Below, one piece after another: positions 34,929 to 45,786 of a stretch of 64,000 bases of DNA (positions within the stretch are counted from its first letter, which is position 1; every line of letters begins with the position of its first letter). The position numbers and the translations under genes are program-made. Below the pieces are notes generated by a model. It was given only the letters and a program-made list of their open reading frames with translations. It was not told the DNA's origin and did not search any database. Location of the stretch: NCBI GenBank assembly GCA_951802425.1, contig OX637803.1, forward strand, positions 868,001-932,000, read 5' to 3'. The DNA comes from Clavaria fumosa (taxonomy: Eukaryota > Basidiomycota > Agaricomycetes > Agaricales > Clavariaceae).

Positions 34929-36236
34929 GGTTGAGATTGAGTAAGAGTCAGTATGCACAGCCACACGCACACTCTACACAGCCACATCAGCATCTAGAAG
35001 CCACGCTATGAAATCATCTCATCTCTGCAATTCCCTCTCTTCACTCCAAACTTACACCTCTTGTAAGTATCCCTCTCTCTCTCTAACACATAAACAACCC
35101 CTCATAATAAACCACCAAGTCTCCTCACCTGGGTCAGGGTCGGGGTCGGGGTCGGAGGACGCGACGCTGGAGGGGGACAGAGGGGGCTAGTAGCGGGTCG
35201 CCTGCACTGAGCGCGTCGCCGTATAGACGTGGTGCAGGCGCGGGCTTAGGTGTGGGCACGGGCATAGGCACAAAGGCACCGCTCGTGCCGCCGCGCACGA
35301 CGCGCACGGTGCTGAGCCCCGCGGAGCGTGGGTGGGCGGGCGGTGGTACGCCGGCCCGTGTGGCCCGCGCATGGGCACAGAGACGCCGCTCATGCTTTCT
35401 TCTGTGGTGCAGCGAGTGGGCTGACCATTTTTTTGGCTGCAGGCTTCTGGCGGGTCTGGGGCTGCCCGGTATCTGCTGGGCCTTTTCTCGTGTCCCCCCT
35501 CTCGTTCCCTGTTCCCTGTTCCCTGTTCCTTGTCTCGCACGGGTCTGTTTTTTGGTTCGCTTTTTTCGGTGTTGTTGGTTTGTCTGAGCTCAGGGTTCCT
35601 ACGGCGCTCTGTTAATGGCCAGAGAAACGGGCTCTTTCTCCATTGTTGGCTTGTCTTAGCTCAGGGTTCCTACGGCGCTCTGTTAATGGGCTCTTTCTCT
35701 TTTTGCGGTGGCTCTATAAATGCGTCCCTCAACTTGCTTTCACCTCTCTCTCTGCAGGGATGGGGAGCCCTTGAATATAAGTGGGCGGTTCCCATTTTTT
35801 TCCTTGGTTGCGTGGCTGACGTGGTGTTTCTTCCCTAGAGTCCTGCTTCTACACATTGAAGAAACTCTGCTGCCTTTTCCCTTCGCACACTTGGCATTCA
35901 CCTCCTTGCAAGGGCATGCGTTCTGGGACAATCCTTGGTTTACACAACGATGAAGACAAAGTAGCTTTTGTTCTTATTAGGTTTACTGTAATGACCGTGT
36001 CGCTTTTTGTTGCAATGCATTCGAAACCCCCTTCCTGTCGTCGCACTTCGAGTGATTATAACTTCTGTACACTCACCATCACACTTTACTACTACACTTT
36101 TACTACATCACGTCAATTCGTGTTGGTGGGCGCCTTCTCTAATCACGGGGCTCGCTGCATTTGAAAAGCCAAAGCCAAACGCCCGCGCGCGCAGCCGCAG
36201 CCGCAAGCGGGGTGCGCTCTCTTCCACTAGCACGAC
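34929..36236. other. Intergenic region with local repeats
   Basis: A 1.3-kb stretch between divergent IWS1 and the TPR gene. It holds a GGTCGG/GGGTC-type minisatellite at 35130-35156 and a very GC-rich segment (35160-35400) with a minus-strand frame of coding-like composition but no clear gene. An imperfect 71-bp duplication lies at 35580-35700. The rest is T-rich on the + strand toward 36236. Confidence 0.4.
35580..35700. repeat. Imperfect 71-bp tandem duplication
   Basis: The segment beginning tcagggttcctacggcgctc occurs at about 35590 and again at about 35661, each followed by tgttaatgg. The first copy is then followed by ccagagaaac before gggctctttctc, and the second goes directly to ggctctttctc, so the copies differ by a small deletion. 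No protein meaning seen. Confidence 0.75.
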
Positions 36237-37433
36237 ATGGCCGACGTCCTCGCGATAGCAGCCAAGCTCGTTACCGCGAAGGAGAAGAAGCAGGCGGGCG
36301 ACGCCGCGTTCAAGGAGGGGCGCCTGCCGGACGGTGCGTCTTCTTCTAGTCTGTTTCCCCTGCCTCACGAGGGCGTCTCCCCGTATGGGCACCCCCGGCA
36401 CGCCATGTATGTACTGACGCGCTGTGGTGGTGGCGCGCCCTTGCCACTCTTAGCACTTAGGTCGTATCACGAGGTGAGTCGATTGTACCCCAGGTGTCTC
36501 CTCTAGGAGGGACAGAGGGGGTGGACCTGTTGTCGGCGGTCTGTCTGACATGAGCTAATAATTGCAGGCGCTGATGTACGTGCTCGGTCTCGACAAGTGA
36601 GTGCCCCCCTTCTAGCAGATAAGAAGACCTGACCCGCGCCAGCAACGCGCTCCAGATGTTATCGGGCGGGACGCCCCCGCCGGGGAAGAGCGTGACGCCG
36701 ACGCAGCGGACCGAGGTGCGCCGTCACGCGTTCACGGCGCCGGGCCTGTTTCCCGAGCTACTTTTCTGTCCAGATTGACGAGGTTGTGGAGAAGATATAC
36801 GCCAACTTGGCCGCGTGCCATATCAAGCAGGGGAACTGGCTGCGTGCGCTGCAGACGGCGGAGAAGGTGCGCACCCTCGTCGCCCCCCAATCGCCCTTGA
36901 CCCATACGTGCATCGTGTGCTCCCCGCTGGTCTTGTGGCTCATCCCACGCGTGTTGGTCCCTCTGTTTCCAGGCGCTTGCGAAGAACGAGCACAACCACA
37001 AGGCCGCGTTCCGGAAGGGCAAAGCCCTCGGCGAGCTCGGCTTCTTCGAGAAGGCGGAGAAGGTGCTCGACGCGGTGGCGAGGCAGAACGTGGAGGGTGC
37101 CGTCGTTTCCCCGCCTCTCCGTCTGCGCGGCGCTGACCCTGCCTGCCCCCCCCGTGCCCAGATGCCCCGGCGATACTGAGGGAATTGGCGCGCCTGCGGG
37201 CTATTGATAACGAGCGGGAACGAGCGAACACCGCAAAAATGAGAGGTGCCGGATGCCCTTCTCCGCGCTCTGAAGCAGCCACTGATGCATTTATATCTTG
37301 TTTTTGGCTCTGTTCTCGCCGTTGCATTTTAGGTTTTCTGTCGAAGGGCATAAAGAAGTCTATGGGTAGGGACGCCGGCGAGGACGCGGAAGCCGACGCG
37401 CCGCGGGCGGCCGCTGCAGACACGCCCACATGA
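36237..37433 (+). CDS. Tetratricopeptide-repeat protein, TTC9-like
   Basis: Probable co-chaperone-type TPR protein. ATG 36237. Exons in order: ADVLAIAAKLVTAKEKKQAG with GDAAFKEGRLPD, a very short exon ALRSYHE, then ALMYVLGLD and ALQMLSGGTPPPGKSVTPTQ. IDEVVEKIYANLAACHIKQG (TPR helix pair), ALAKNEHNHKAAFRKGKALG with ELGFFEKAEKVLDAV, APAILRELARLRAID, and a basic/acidic tail ending in AAAADTPT follow. At least seven introns split about 210 residues. The TPR spacing and the position of the insert between the first two repeats resemble TTC9 and large-immunophilin TPR domains. Partner unknown. Confidence 0.75.
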
Positions 37434-38424
37434 GCGTGGGCGCCGGCAGCCGTCCATGGCCCTCTCCGCCGCGCCTGCGAGCCGTGGCCTCCGCACACTG
37501 CGGTTCGCGGTTTCAAGGAAGCATGTGTATCCCCGTTCTTTTGTTGTGACGTTCGATGCAACTGACAATTCGCGGCGTGCCGCCGCCACTGGGTGACGTT
37601 CACGTTTCGAAACGGCGTGTATTCTCTTTTTCTTTCGCTGTACTGTACTTCAAGGCAGACTATGTTCGTAAGAGCCAGGCAAGTAAGATTCTTATTAGGC
37701 AGGGCTGCGCGCTGGACGTTGAGCTGCGCGGTTGACCTCTGCGAGACACGGTGCAAAGAAGGGCCAACCAAAAAAAATCGCAATCCCATTTTCGCTCCGA
37801 GTTGAAAATGACTGCACCGCACTCCGACGTTATATATACCGTCGAGATAGCCCCAACAGAGAGCAGTGAAATGCCTCGGAGTCATGTGTCTGCAACGACT
37901 GTCCTTGCTACTCATTTCTTCGGAAGCTGGCGTCATACATCCGGTTTCGAACGAGGGGGTGCACACCAGGTGATAATTCCGGGGAAGAAAGCTCAGACTC
38001 CGATAGTCATGCGCTACCACTCGCGGAGACACAAACACGCGAAGAGTTAAACTTTGAAACACAACAGGAAACTCAAGCTCAAGATTGGGCAGACAATACG
38101 CCAGATTCAGAGTGGGGAGACTCAACTGATTCATTGATAAGCGAGGGTGGATGGCAGATGCAAGGTTCGGAGAAAAAAGGCTCCTTCACCTTTTTGGTTC
38201 CAGATATCCTCGGAGCTACTTGAAGAAAAGTGGTCCTATGCAATGACTTGCGATTCCTTGTGTCTTTCTGGTCACTTCGAATGCGAAAGAAACATTCTAG
38301 ATTTGAGACTACTCAATACTAGTTGAGTCTGTAATTGCCAGAGCATGATGCATGATGCGGCCGGGGAAAATATGGAAACGAGAAGGTTGCACACTTTGTT
38401 GGTTTCTGGGTACAGTAGTTCGCA
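37434..38424. other. Gene-poor stretch with one coding-like open frame
   Basis: Convergent intergenic region between the TPR gene and the ASCH-like gene. A plus-strand frame open from 37870 to a TGA at 38221-38223 (117 codons, no ATG at its start) is rich in Ser/Asp/Glu/Gln (e.g. SGEESSDSDSH, ETQQETQAQDW, DSEWGDSTDS). It looks like disordered-protein coding sequence. It could be an exon of an unrecognised gene or a gene remnant. Nothing else seen. Confidence 0.35.
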
Positions 38425-39027
38425 TCACTCATACACCGGTTTCTTCGCCGGCGTCGCGGGTGGAGGCGAGTCGTCGACCTTCCGTTTTCCTGTGACATGT
38501 TGGATATCTTGTGAAGGCTCCTCTTGAAGCGCAGACGTCGGAGGAGATGGCACGGGGAAGAGCCGCTCCTGGTCACTCCATACGATATCGGCCGCCATGC
38601 GTGGCGGGAGATACACGCGGCTGCGCGGCGCCGCCTTGAAGCCGTAGCGTGTCTTGAGCATGGCAAGCGTGACGGGGACGCGCAGCTTGTAAACGCTCTT
38701 TATGCGGTACGCGTAGTCGTAGCCGATCCAGTCCGGATGGTGCTCGTTGAACTCTTTGTTCCCGAGCCCGTCCTCGGCGAGCTTCTCGTTGATGTCATCG
38801 TCGTTTTCTGGTGTTGTTGTCGGCCCCCGTGTCCGCGCGGGGTCAACCTCGCACACGTAGGCAATGTGTGAATATGGTGCGTTCAGGTAGAACCAGATGC
38901 GTGCGACGGACGCGGGCATGCGGTATTTGCGAAACTCGTGGTTTTTCTCGCCGCGCACGATCTGTTGCATGTAGTCATTCATTATTGGAAGGATCACGTC
39001 CTCTTGACTGGAAGACGTTGGAGACAT
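38425..39027 (-). CDS. ASCH/PUA-like domain protein
   Basis: Single-exon 200-residue protein. ATG 39027. The N-terminal part, DVILPIMNDYMQQIVRGEKN followed by HEFRKYRMPASVARIWFYLN, has the pattern of ASCH (PUA-superfamily, RNA-binding-like) domains found in uncharacterised fungal proteins. An inserted acidic loop (PENDDDINEKLAEDG) follows, then KEFNEHHPDWIGYDYAYRIK. The C-terminus is Pro-rich and disordered, ending ATPAKKPVYE. Function unknown; RNA or nucleotide binding is inferred from the fold only. Confidence 0.7.
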   Translation of the reverse strand: MSPTSSSQEDVILPIMNDYMQQIVRGEKNHEFRKYRMPASVARIWFYLNAPYSHIAYVCEVDPARTRGPTTTPENDDDINEKLAEDGLGNKEFNEHHPDWIGYDYAYRIKSVYKLRVPVTLAMLKTRYGFKAAPRSRVYLPPRMAADIVWSDQERLFPVPSPPTSALQEEPSQDIQHVTGKRKVDDSPPPATPAKKPVYE

Positions 39028-39577
39028 CTCGTTTCTTCGTAACGTCGGATCGTCCTATGGCGCTGAGTCCTGCAAACTGACGCGCGCTTGATAAGTCGTA
39101 AGCGGTTCCTGCTGCTCTCGCCTGGTGTATTTGATGGAGCAAACGAGATGCAAATACAAGGGAGAGGCGGGCGGATAGATGCGATGAAACCACTACAGCT
39201 GGGAGTGAATAAGATGGAGACTTGGGCACAATAGCTCTGCGAACGCCCACCTTAGCAGGAATGCGAGTGCATGAAGGAGAAGAGCGGCGACGATTCGTTT
39301 TTCGTATCCCGCCAGGCACCACTGCTGAAACGTGTGGAGTTGTGTGGTATTCCCTTCAACGCAAGCCCAGATCTCGAAGAAATGGTTCTGGAAGACCGAT
39401 GTCCCGGATCACTCTCCGCCGACGAATCGACAAGAGCGAACTCCTTAAACGCGGTATAATAAAATCTGGCACTTGTTCCTTGTTCATGTGTTGGTGAGTA
39501 GAAACGCGTTGTTACAGTGTAACAGACGCGTTCGGTCACAACTTGGTCACGTTTAGATCGACGGGGCAAACTCATTG
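39028..39577. other. Divergent intergenic region (ASCH-like / TERT)
   Basis: Should hold both promoters. No coding frame with family character and no repeats seen. Confidence 0.4.
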
Positions 39578-42500
39578 ATGTTGTCCGACGCAACGAGCAA
39601 GAACCAGAAAAATTCGGTTTCACTATCAGTGCTGGAGGCGTACTACGCGAATGTGACGGATCTGCGCACATATCTAACCTCGGTACTCCAACCAGAAACC
39701 CACACGGACGTCCTCCGTGACGACACCAACCCAGACTACCGTACGCTGTTGGAGACCACCTATGTGGCGACAACGTTCCCGCCGGGGGATGCACCTCTTT
39801 TCAAGGTCTTTCCGCCGATGCTCTACATGCGAGACGTGAGTCGATGCAGCGCTCGAATGACGGAGTGTGTCTCTGACCCAAAGCCAGGTCATCGACAAGG
39901 CTCAGGAGCGCCTCTTCGCTCGGGCCAAGGGTAAACCGTACAGCGTGATTACGTTGGGTTATCGGCAAGCGAGTACAATGGGCCATTGAATTAATCGGTA
40001 TACTCATGCGCCCAGCCAGACTTCTGGAAGGGGCGAGTTAGGCAAGCGAGCCATCTCGCGACGCGGCATCACCAACATATTCGTCAATACTGTGATCACT
40101 GCGCTCCAAGCTCCACAATGGGGAGTACTCCTACAACGGTTCGTCCCAAGTCGTCGTACATACGTACGTACGCCACGGCTGATAATGAGACACAGTATAG
40201 GCGAGGATGCGCTGCTGCATCTCCTCACAGATACTTGCATCTTTGTCTCTCTTCAAAACGACTGTCTCTGTCAGGTTACCGGAGACCCCATTATCCATAT
40301 TCCCGCTCCACGGGCTCAAGCGTCTCATCTATCGCGCTCCGCTAAGCACGACGCTGCCGAACATCCAGATGACGAGAGACCCAGAAAGAAGTTGCGCTTG
40401 CAAGCTTCGGCAGGTTCATTCCAGCAAGCCAATGCTCAGGTGCAAACACCAAAGAAAGACATTGTCACGTTCGACTCAAGCTGCCATTCGAACTCAGTGG
40501 CTCACGGTCATTGTGTTTAGGTCCTCTGCATCTGAGCTCGCCATTGCCAGAGCTCGTATATTTTACGCGCGTCCCACCCATGTTCCGCATACGAACTTCC
40601 AAGTAATAGGGCTTCCACCCAAACGTTCGTTTTTCTAGCAGTTTCTCCATTCACAATCACATGTGCCTCCTTGGCAGACATTCTCAACCGTCTCAGCCCT
40701 TCGTACAAACCCAAACCCAAAATTAACGATACGACACATCCTCCCATTGATCCTGACCCACGGAAACAAGCAGAAGATACGCGCCACTTGGCTAAATATG
40801 TGTTCCCACGACAGTTTGGGCTGAACAGTGCATTTCTGTTACCCAGGGAAGTCCTCAGGTACGAGGTTCATCGGTATCCCGACTTCACGGACAGAGAAGC
40901 CGAAATCAAGGTCTGATCAACTCGGCTTCGTCCTATGATGTGATCGACGGGATAACCTGGTGCTGTTAGACAAAGGGCTCATGTAAGACACCCAAACGAG
41001 TGAAGGAGAGCCTAACGCTCCTCGAAAAGATGATATGGAGACACGGGAAATGCAGCTACCGACGTCTACGCGACCTTGCGTGCCCATCTAAGGTGAGGAA
41101 CTTGATCGAATCAATGGAGCTGTCTCGTTAATGAGTATGAAGGTACGAAAGAAGGACATGAAACCTCTGGATAGCAGTATGATCATAGCAAGTTCTTTTT
41201 CCCCTGCCGCTGCTTCTTTGTGCTGATACCAGACACTATGGCAGGAAATGATGGCGGAACGATCCACTCCGTGTTTGCACTCCCAACCCTTGGTCATGGA
41301 CGCCAGTGCCAAAACGTCCACCCCTACGCAAGGATCGACGCAGGCTGCTAAGTACAAGAAGTACAAGCCGCGGTTCGTGGAGTTCTCGTGTAGTCACTTT
41401 GAGGTATGTCGTAACGTTGCTACGCGGAGTCAGAATGCTGGACTTTAGAAATAGGTGTATCGATACGTCTCATTGGTCACCAATGCGGTGATTCCGAAAC
41501 GTTTCTGGGGCTGCGAGAAGAACCTTGAGCTTATGTTGAAGCGTGGGCCCTCTAGCATTTCTCACCCATGTCTCAGTAACGCAGACCGCGCAACCACAGA
41601 CGTCAAGTCGTTCATATCATGCCGCCGCTATGAGACTCTTAGCTTGCACTACATCATCCAAGGATTTAGTATCGCCGAATGCGAATGGCTGATGCCGAGG
41701 AGCAAACAGACAAGAGTGCCAATCACGGATGCTCAGAAACGAAGGGAGCTTCTAGAAGAGTTTCTATTCTGGTACTTTGACTCGTTTGTGCTTCCGCTAC
41801 TCAGGGTGAGTTTCTCTGGTAGCGTCCAAAAATGCTGGGGTTTGACGCAGTGGCGAAGACAACGTTCTATGTTACCGACACATCTGCATACCGGAATCAG
41901 GTTCTTTATTTTAGGCACGATGACTGGGAGACGCTGTGCACTCCCCTTGTCGAAAAGTTGACGAGCGGGACATTTGAGAAGATGCCTCGGGTACGTACAC
42001 AGCATCAAAATGTGAGCCCGCCGCTGATGATGTTCAGGCCGAGGCAGAGGAAATTCTTAGGCAGAGAAGGTTGGGTTATTCTTTCATTCGCCTTCTCCCG
42101 AAGGAGACAGGAGTCCGACCTATCGTCAACTTAAGACGCAAGAACACGCAACGCGTAGGCGTCTTTTTTTCCCTCAATCATCTGCGCTGAACCCGAGATC
42201 TCTACCAGGGTTCAGCAGAGCAATCAATCAACCAGATTCTCCAGGCCGCCTTCCAGATCCTCACTTATGAAAAGGTGTCTTCCGGAGCAGCCTCCCGATT
42301 CGCGCCATGCTTACGAATGCACTTCTTGCAGAGAACGCAACCAGAGCGACTCGGCGCGTCTGTCTTCGGTTCGAACGAGGTCTACGCAAGACTGAAAGAT
42401 TTCAAAATGCGGTTGAAGCGAGATGCATCGGGAAATATGTACGCTTGATGGCTCAAGTGCTCTCGTCGCTAATATGAGTCCCAGGCCTCCGTTGTACTTT

Positions 42501-44342
42501 GTCAAAGTGGATGTTCAGACGTGTTTCGACTCGATAGAGCAAAGTAAGCTTTTGCAGATCATCAAACAACTGATTTCAGAGGTACTGCTCCTATTTCTCC
42601 TCGCGATACCTTATGACTCTCACTGGTATCGCACCGCAAGGACGTTTACATGGTCCAAAGAAGTGGTCAAGTCGCTCTCGCCTCTGGCAAAATCAAGCGA
42701 CGATACATTAAAAAAGCCATCCCTGCAGGTGAGCTTCCAACGGACCACGCTCGAACCTGCGATAGTTGTGAAAAGGAGAATAGACGATCATCCACATTTC
42801 CTGAATTATGCCGCGAACTTGGCTAAGGCTTTGAGGCACACCATCTTCGTTGATCAGGCAAGTCGCGCCACCGCAAGGTTGCTCGTATGTATCTTCATGG
42901 CAATCATAGGTTGTATATCCCTTCTCGAAAAGGCAAGACGTCTTGCAACTTCTGGAAGAACATATCACGGAGAATATTGTCAAGGTGGCCCTCATTATCC
43001 TGTTCGAATTGCGGCCCTTTAAAAAGACGATGACAACAGATCGGAGAAGATTACTACCGGCAGATGGTCGGAATTCCACAAGGATCCGTTCTGTCTTCCT
43101 TACTATGCTGCTTTTTTTACGGTGATCTCGAAGCAAAGCTCAACCGGTTTTCCAACGATCCCCGAGGCGTACGTCCCGTCATTTCACTCACGGTTCTCCA
43201 GCGACTTAGCATTACACTCTAGACGATGATGCGCATGATTGATGACTATTTGTACATTACATCCGTCGAGGCAAATGCGCGGCGTTTCTTATCGGCGATG
43301 AATAAAGGTAAGGTTCTCTGACTTGATGTCACGTTGCCGAGACCAAAGGATTCGTTTCAATTGCAGGTCATCCGGAGTATGGATGCTTCATTTCAAAGGA
43401 CAAGACATTGACAAATTTCGATGTTGATGCGGCGACGAACCTGATCCCACCTGATATGAAATGTATGTGCCTTCATTTCTACGCAAGGCAAGAATCGTCA
43501 ATTTTTCATACTACCGCCCTGCAGCATTTCCTTGGTGCGGGTACATGATCAACATGAGAGACTTGTCGGTGACAGTTGATTATGTCCGATATCGTGACAC
43601 AGGTCTGCCCTCTCCTTTCTTGTGTTTGCTGTGGAGGATGAAACGGGCCGATTAGACATCAGGGACACGCTGACAGTCGAAAGAGGTCAAGGAAGTCCCA
43701 CCATATTCCTCCAAAAGATGTTTCAGTTAGTTTTTCTCGTACTACTACAGCGGCCCGTTGACCGAGGCTATCTCTACAGGTTGACGAAGGGCAGGTCGCA
43801 CATCTTGTTCTGTGATACCGACATCAATACAGATCGTGTCGTGCACTTGAACATCTATCAAAATTTCCTCATGACCGCCATGAGAATGCACGCATACATT
43901 CGGACATGGGGAATTAGCGTTCCCAAAAACGCTAAATTCATCTACAGTTGGTACCTCCTTTGGGATGGTGTATGCGTATTGACATAATGCGCTTGATAGA
44001 GGCTATTTTACAAGTGATTCGATTCACATTCTCCACCATACGGAATAGATGCACCAATTCATTTGCACTGGAGAAGATGGGCAAGAGTAACGTCCATAAG
44101 CACGTTGTACGATGGTGCGGTCTGTATAGCAACACAAGCTTACTTGAACTGAACCACTTGACTACTACAGGCTGGGGATACAGGCGTTTCATACAGTGTT
44201 ATCGCGGAAGTCTACACGATTTGAAACCGTTCTCCGTAGTTTGAGCCATGAGCTATTGTCCCCGCGTCACCGCCGGCTTGAAAAGCGATTCAGGAAACTT
44301 GTAGCCGAAGGATTAGCCGGAGTATCAGAGATCAGATATTAG
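39578..44342 (+). CDS. TERT: Telomerase reverse transcriptase (TERT)
   Basis: Catalytic subunit of telomerase, apparently intact, about 1200 residues over roughly 20 introns. ATG 39578 (preceded in frame by a TTG). TEN domain: LSVLEAYYANVTDLRTYL, VITLGYRQ, NTVITALQAPQWGVLLQR. RNA-binding domain: ARARIFYARP, LAKYVFPRQFGLNSAF, LLEKMIWRHGKCSYRRL, YVSLVTNAVIPKRFWGC, FISCRRYETLSLHYIIQGF. T motif: EEFLFWYFDSFVLPLLR-TTFYVTDTSAYRN (about 41755-41900). RT motifs 1/2: SFIRLLPKETGVRPIVNLRR. Motif A: LYFVKVDVQTCFDSIEQ, catalytic Asp codon 42510-42512. B': VGIPQGSVLSSLLC. C: MRMIDDYLYIT, Asp pair at 43241-43246. E: WCGYMINM. The C-terminal extension ends LVAEGLAGVSEIRY. Two introns need GC donors (39969, 42858). 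No frameshift is required. Confidence 0.96.
39969..40019 (+). other. TERT: Probable GC-AG intron in TERT (TEN domain)
   Basis: Donor CAA|gcgagt, acceptor cagccag|ACT, 51 nt, phase 0. It joins GYRQ to TSGRGELGKRAIS. GT donors nearby break the frame. Confidence 0.65.
42858..42909 (+). other. TERT: GC-AG intron in TERT (RT domain)
   Basis: Donor CAG|gcaagt is the consensus GC-type donor; the acceptor is catag|GTT; 52 nt, phase 0. It joins HTIFVDQ to VVYPFSKRQDV, which is continuous in TERT proteins. Confidence 0.8.
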
Positions 44343-44432
44343 GAGTAACCTCGCGCATGTGAAAATCAGAGCAAGCTTTGATGGGGTTATACATTGTCCG
44401 GAGCAAAGCATCACCGAAGGGTGGTAGACGGC

Positions 44433-45250
44433 ATGCTGACACAGAGAGTAGTCGGCATCGGGCTCCAGTTTGCGCGGCCAGTGTCAGCTTTGCGTATACA
44501 TCCTTGGCTTCGACCGTTCAACCCCTTCGTCCTTTCAACCCCCTCCGTCCAACTTCGAACTTACGCCCGTCCAAGCATGGCGTTCCACGATCTTAAGGCC
44601 GAGTTGCCCGACGGTCAAGTGTATGGCTTCGCACAGCTGAGAGACAGAGTTGTCTTGATTGTCAACGTCGCATCTGCCTGGTGAGTGCGACAAACCAACC
44701 CTAAACAGCGCGAGGACTCCAAGGTGACAGGACCCTTTTTCGTCTCGGCTAGTGGGTTCACGCCACAATATAAAGGCCTCCAGGCCTTGTACGACAAATA
44801 CAAGGACAAAGGCTTCGTCATCCTCGGGTTTCCGTGCAACCAGGTCTGTTTGCGCTCATACTGATACGTCCACCCGCGCGTCTTGCTCTGACCAATTCAT
44901 TCATAGTTTGGCGGGCAAGAGCCTGGGGATGATGCTACCATTGCAGAATTCTGTACCAAGAATCACGGCGTCACCTTCCCTCTCATGAAAAAGTCCGATG
45001 TCAATGGAGATAATACCAGCGAGGTTTACAATTGGCTTAAGAAAGAAAAAACTGGATTGTTGGGCTTAAGTCGTATCAAGGCAAGGCCTTTATTTCACTG
45101 GCATCGACCTTCAGTTGCTGACTAAATGTCTTTTTATATCAGTGGAATTTCGAGAAGTTCTTGATCGACAAACAAGGCAACGTCGTTCATCGCTGGGCAT
45201 CTACGACGAGCCCGGACGCGATTGACGCAGAGGTCGCAAAGCTCCTTTGA
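44433..45250 (+). CDS. Glutathione peroxidase (thioredoxin-type, Cys active site)
   Basis: Reduces peroxides; fungal members of this Gpx2/Hyr1-like family use thioredoxin. Exon 1 reads [20 protein letters not shown] and [10 protein letters not shown]. An intron after TG (gtgagt...ggctag) completes the catalytic Cys codon, giving [34 protein letters not shown] and [17 protein letters not shown] follow, then [20 protein letters not shown], ending [11 protein letters not shown] 44433 adds an Arg-rich, acid-poor leader ([20 protein letters not shown]) before a second ATG at 44577. This suggests mitochondrial and cytosolic forms from alternative starts. The gene begins about 90 bp after the TERT stop on the same strand. 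Confidence 0.93.
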
Positions 45251-45786
45251 CTAAAAGATGGGCATATCGTTGATCGAGAGGCAGGCGCTGATCTGTGCAC
45301 AGAAGCACGGAAACCAAAGCTGTGATATGGACATGGACGCCAACGCAATATGTATAGTATAATACCAGACTTTCAGTGTCGTTGTCGCATCGCCCAATAT
45401 GAAAACTCAAGCTGAAACTCAAGCTGAATCGTGTCGAGCTGATAGGAAACGTGCCTGCCTTCGCTTCTGGCCTTCCATTTGATCCTCGTCCTTCGACAGC
45501 AACGGGATGCGAGCTTTTCTCAAAATGATTCTCTTGTTCAGATCATTTATTATGTGTGCAACCGAGAAATTCAAGACCTCAACGTAAATCTGTCTCAATC
45601 GTCCTGGATAAGGCCCAAGCTGTGTACATCGGTATCGTTCGCCAAAGGCTAAGCGGCTGTTCTCCGAATGCTCCCGAAATACATCGATCTCCTCAGGGGA
45701 AGCGTGCGCCCCGAGAGCTCAGCCAGCCTGACTCCGCGCCCTTGCTGTTGAGGATAACCACGTCAGCCAACATTGTCATCCGAGTT
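45251..45786. other. Convergent intergenic region
   Basis: 3' regions of the glutathione peroxidase gene and the coiled-coil gene. A short direct repeat (ctcaagctgaa x2, about 45405-45427) is visible. No gene seen. Confidence 0.4.

Noticed and set aside
36758..38134. 458-codon minus-strand open frame
   Set aside because: It runs antisense across several well-supported exons and introns of the TPR gene and has no family character. Judged a shadow frame.
14466..44342. Functional cluster of genome-maintenance genes (XPG, RMI1, TERT)
   Set aside because: They are separated by unrelated housekeeping genes and lie on both strands. Neighbourhood in 30 kb of fungal DNA is not evidence for a cluster.
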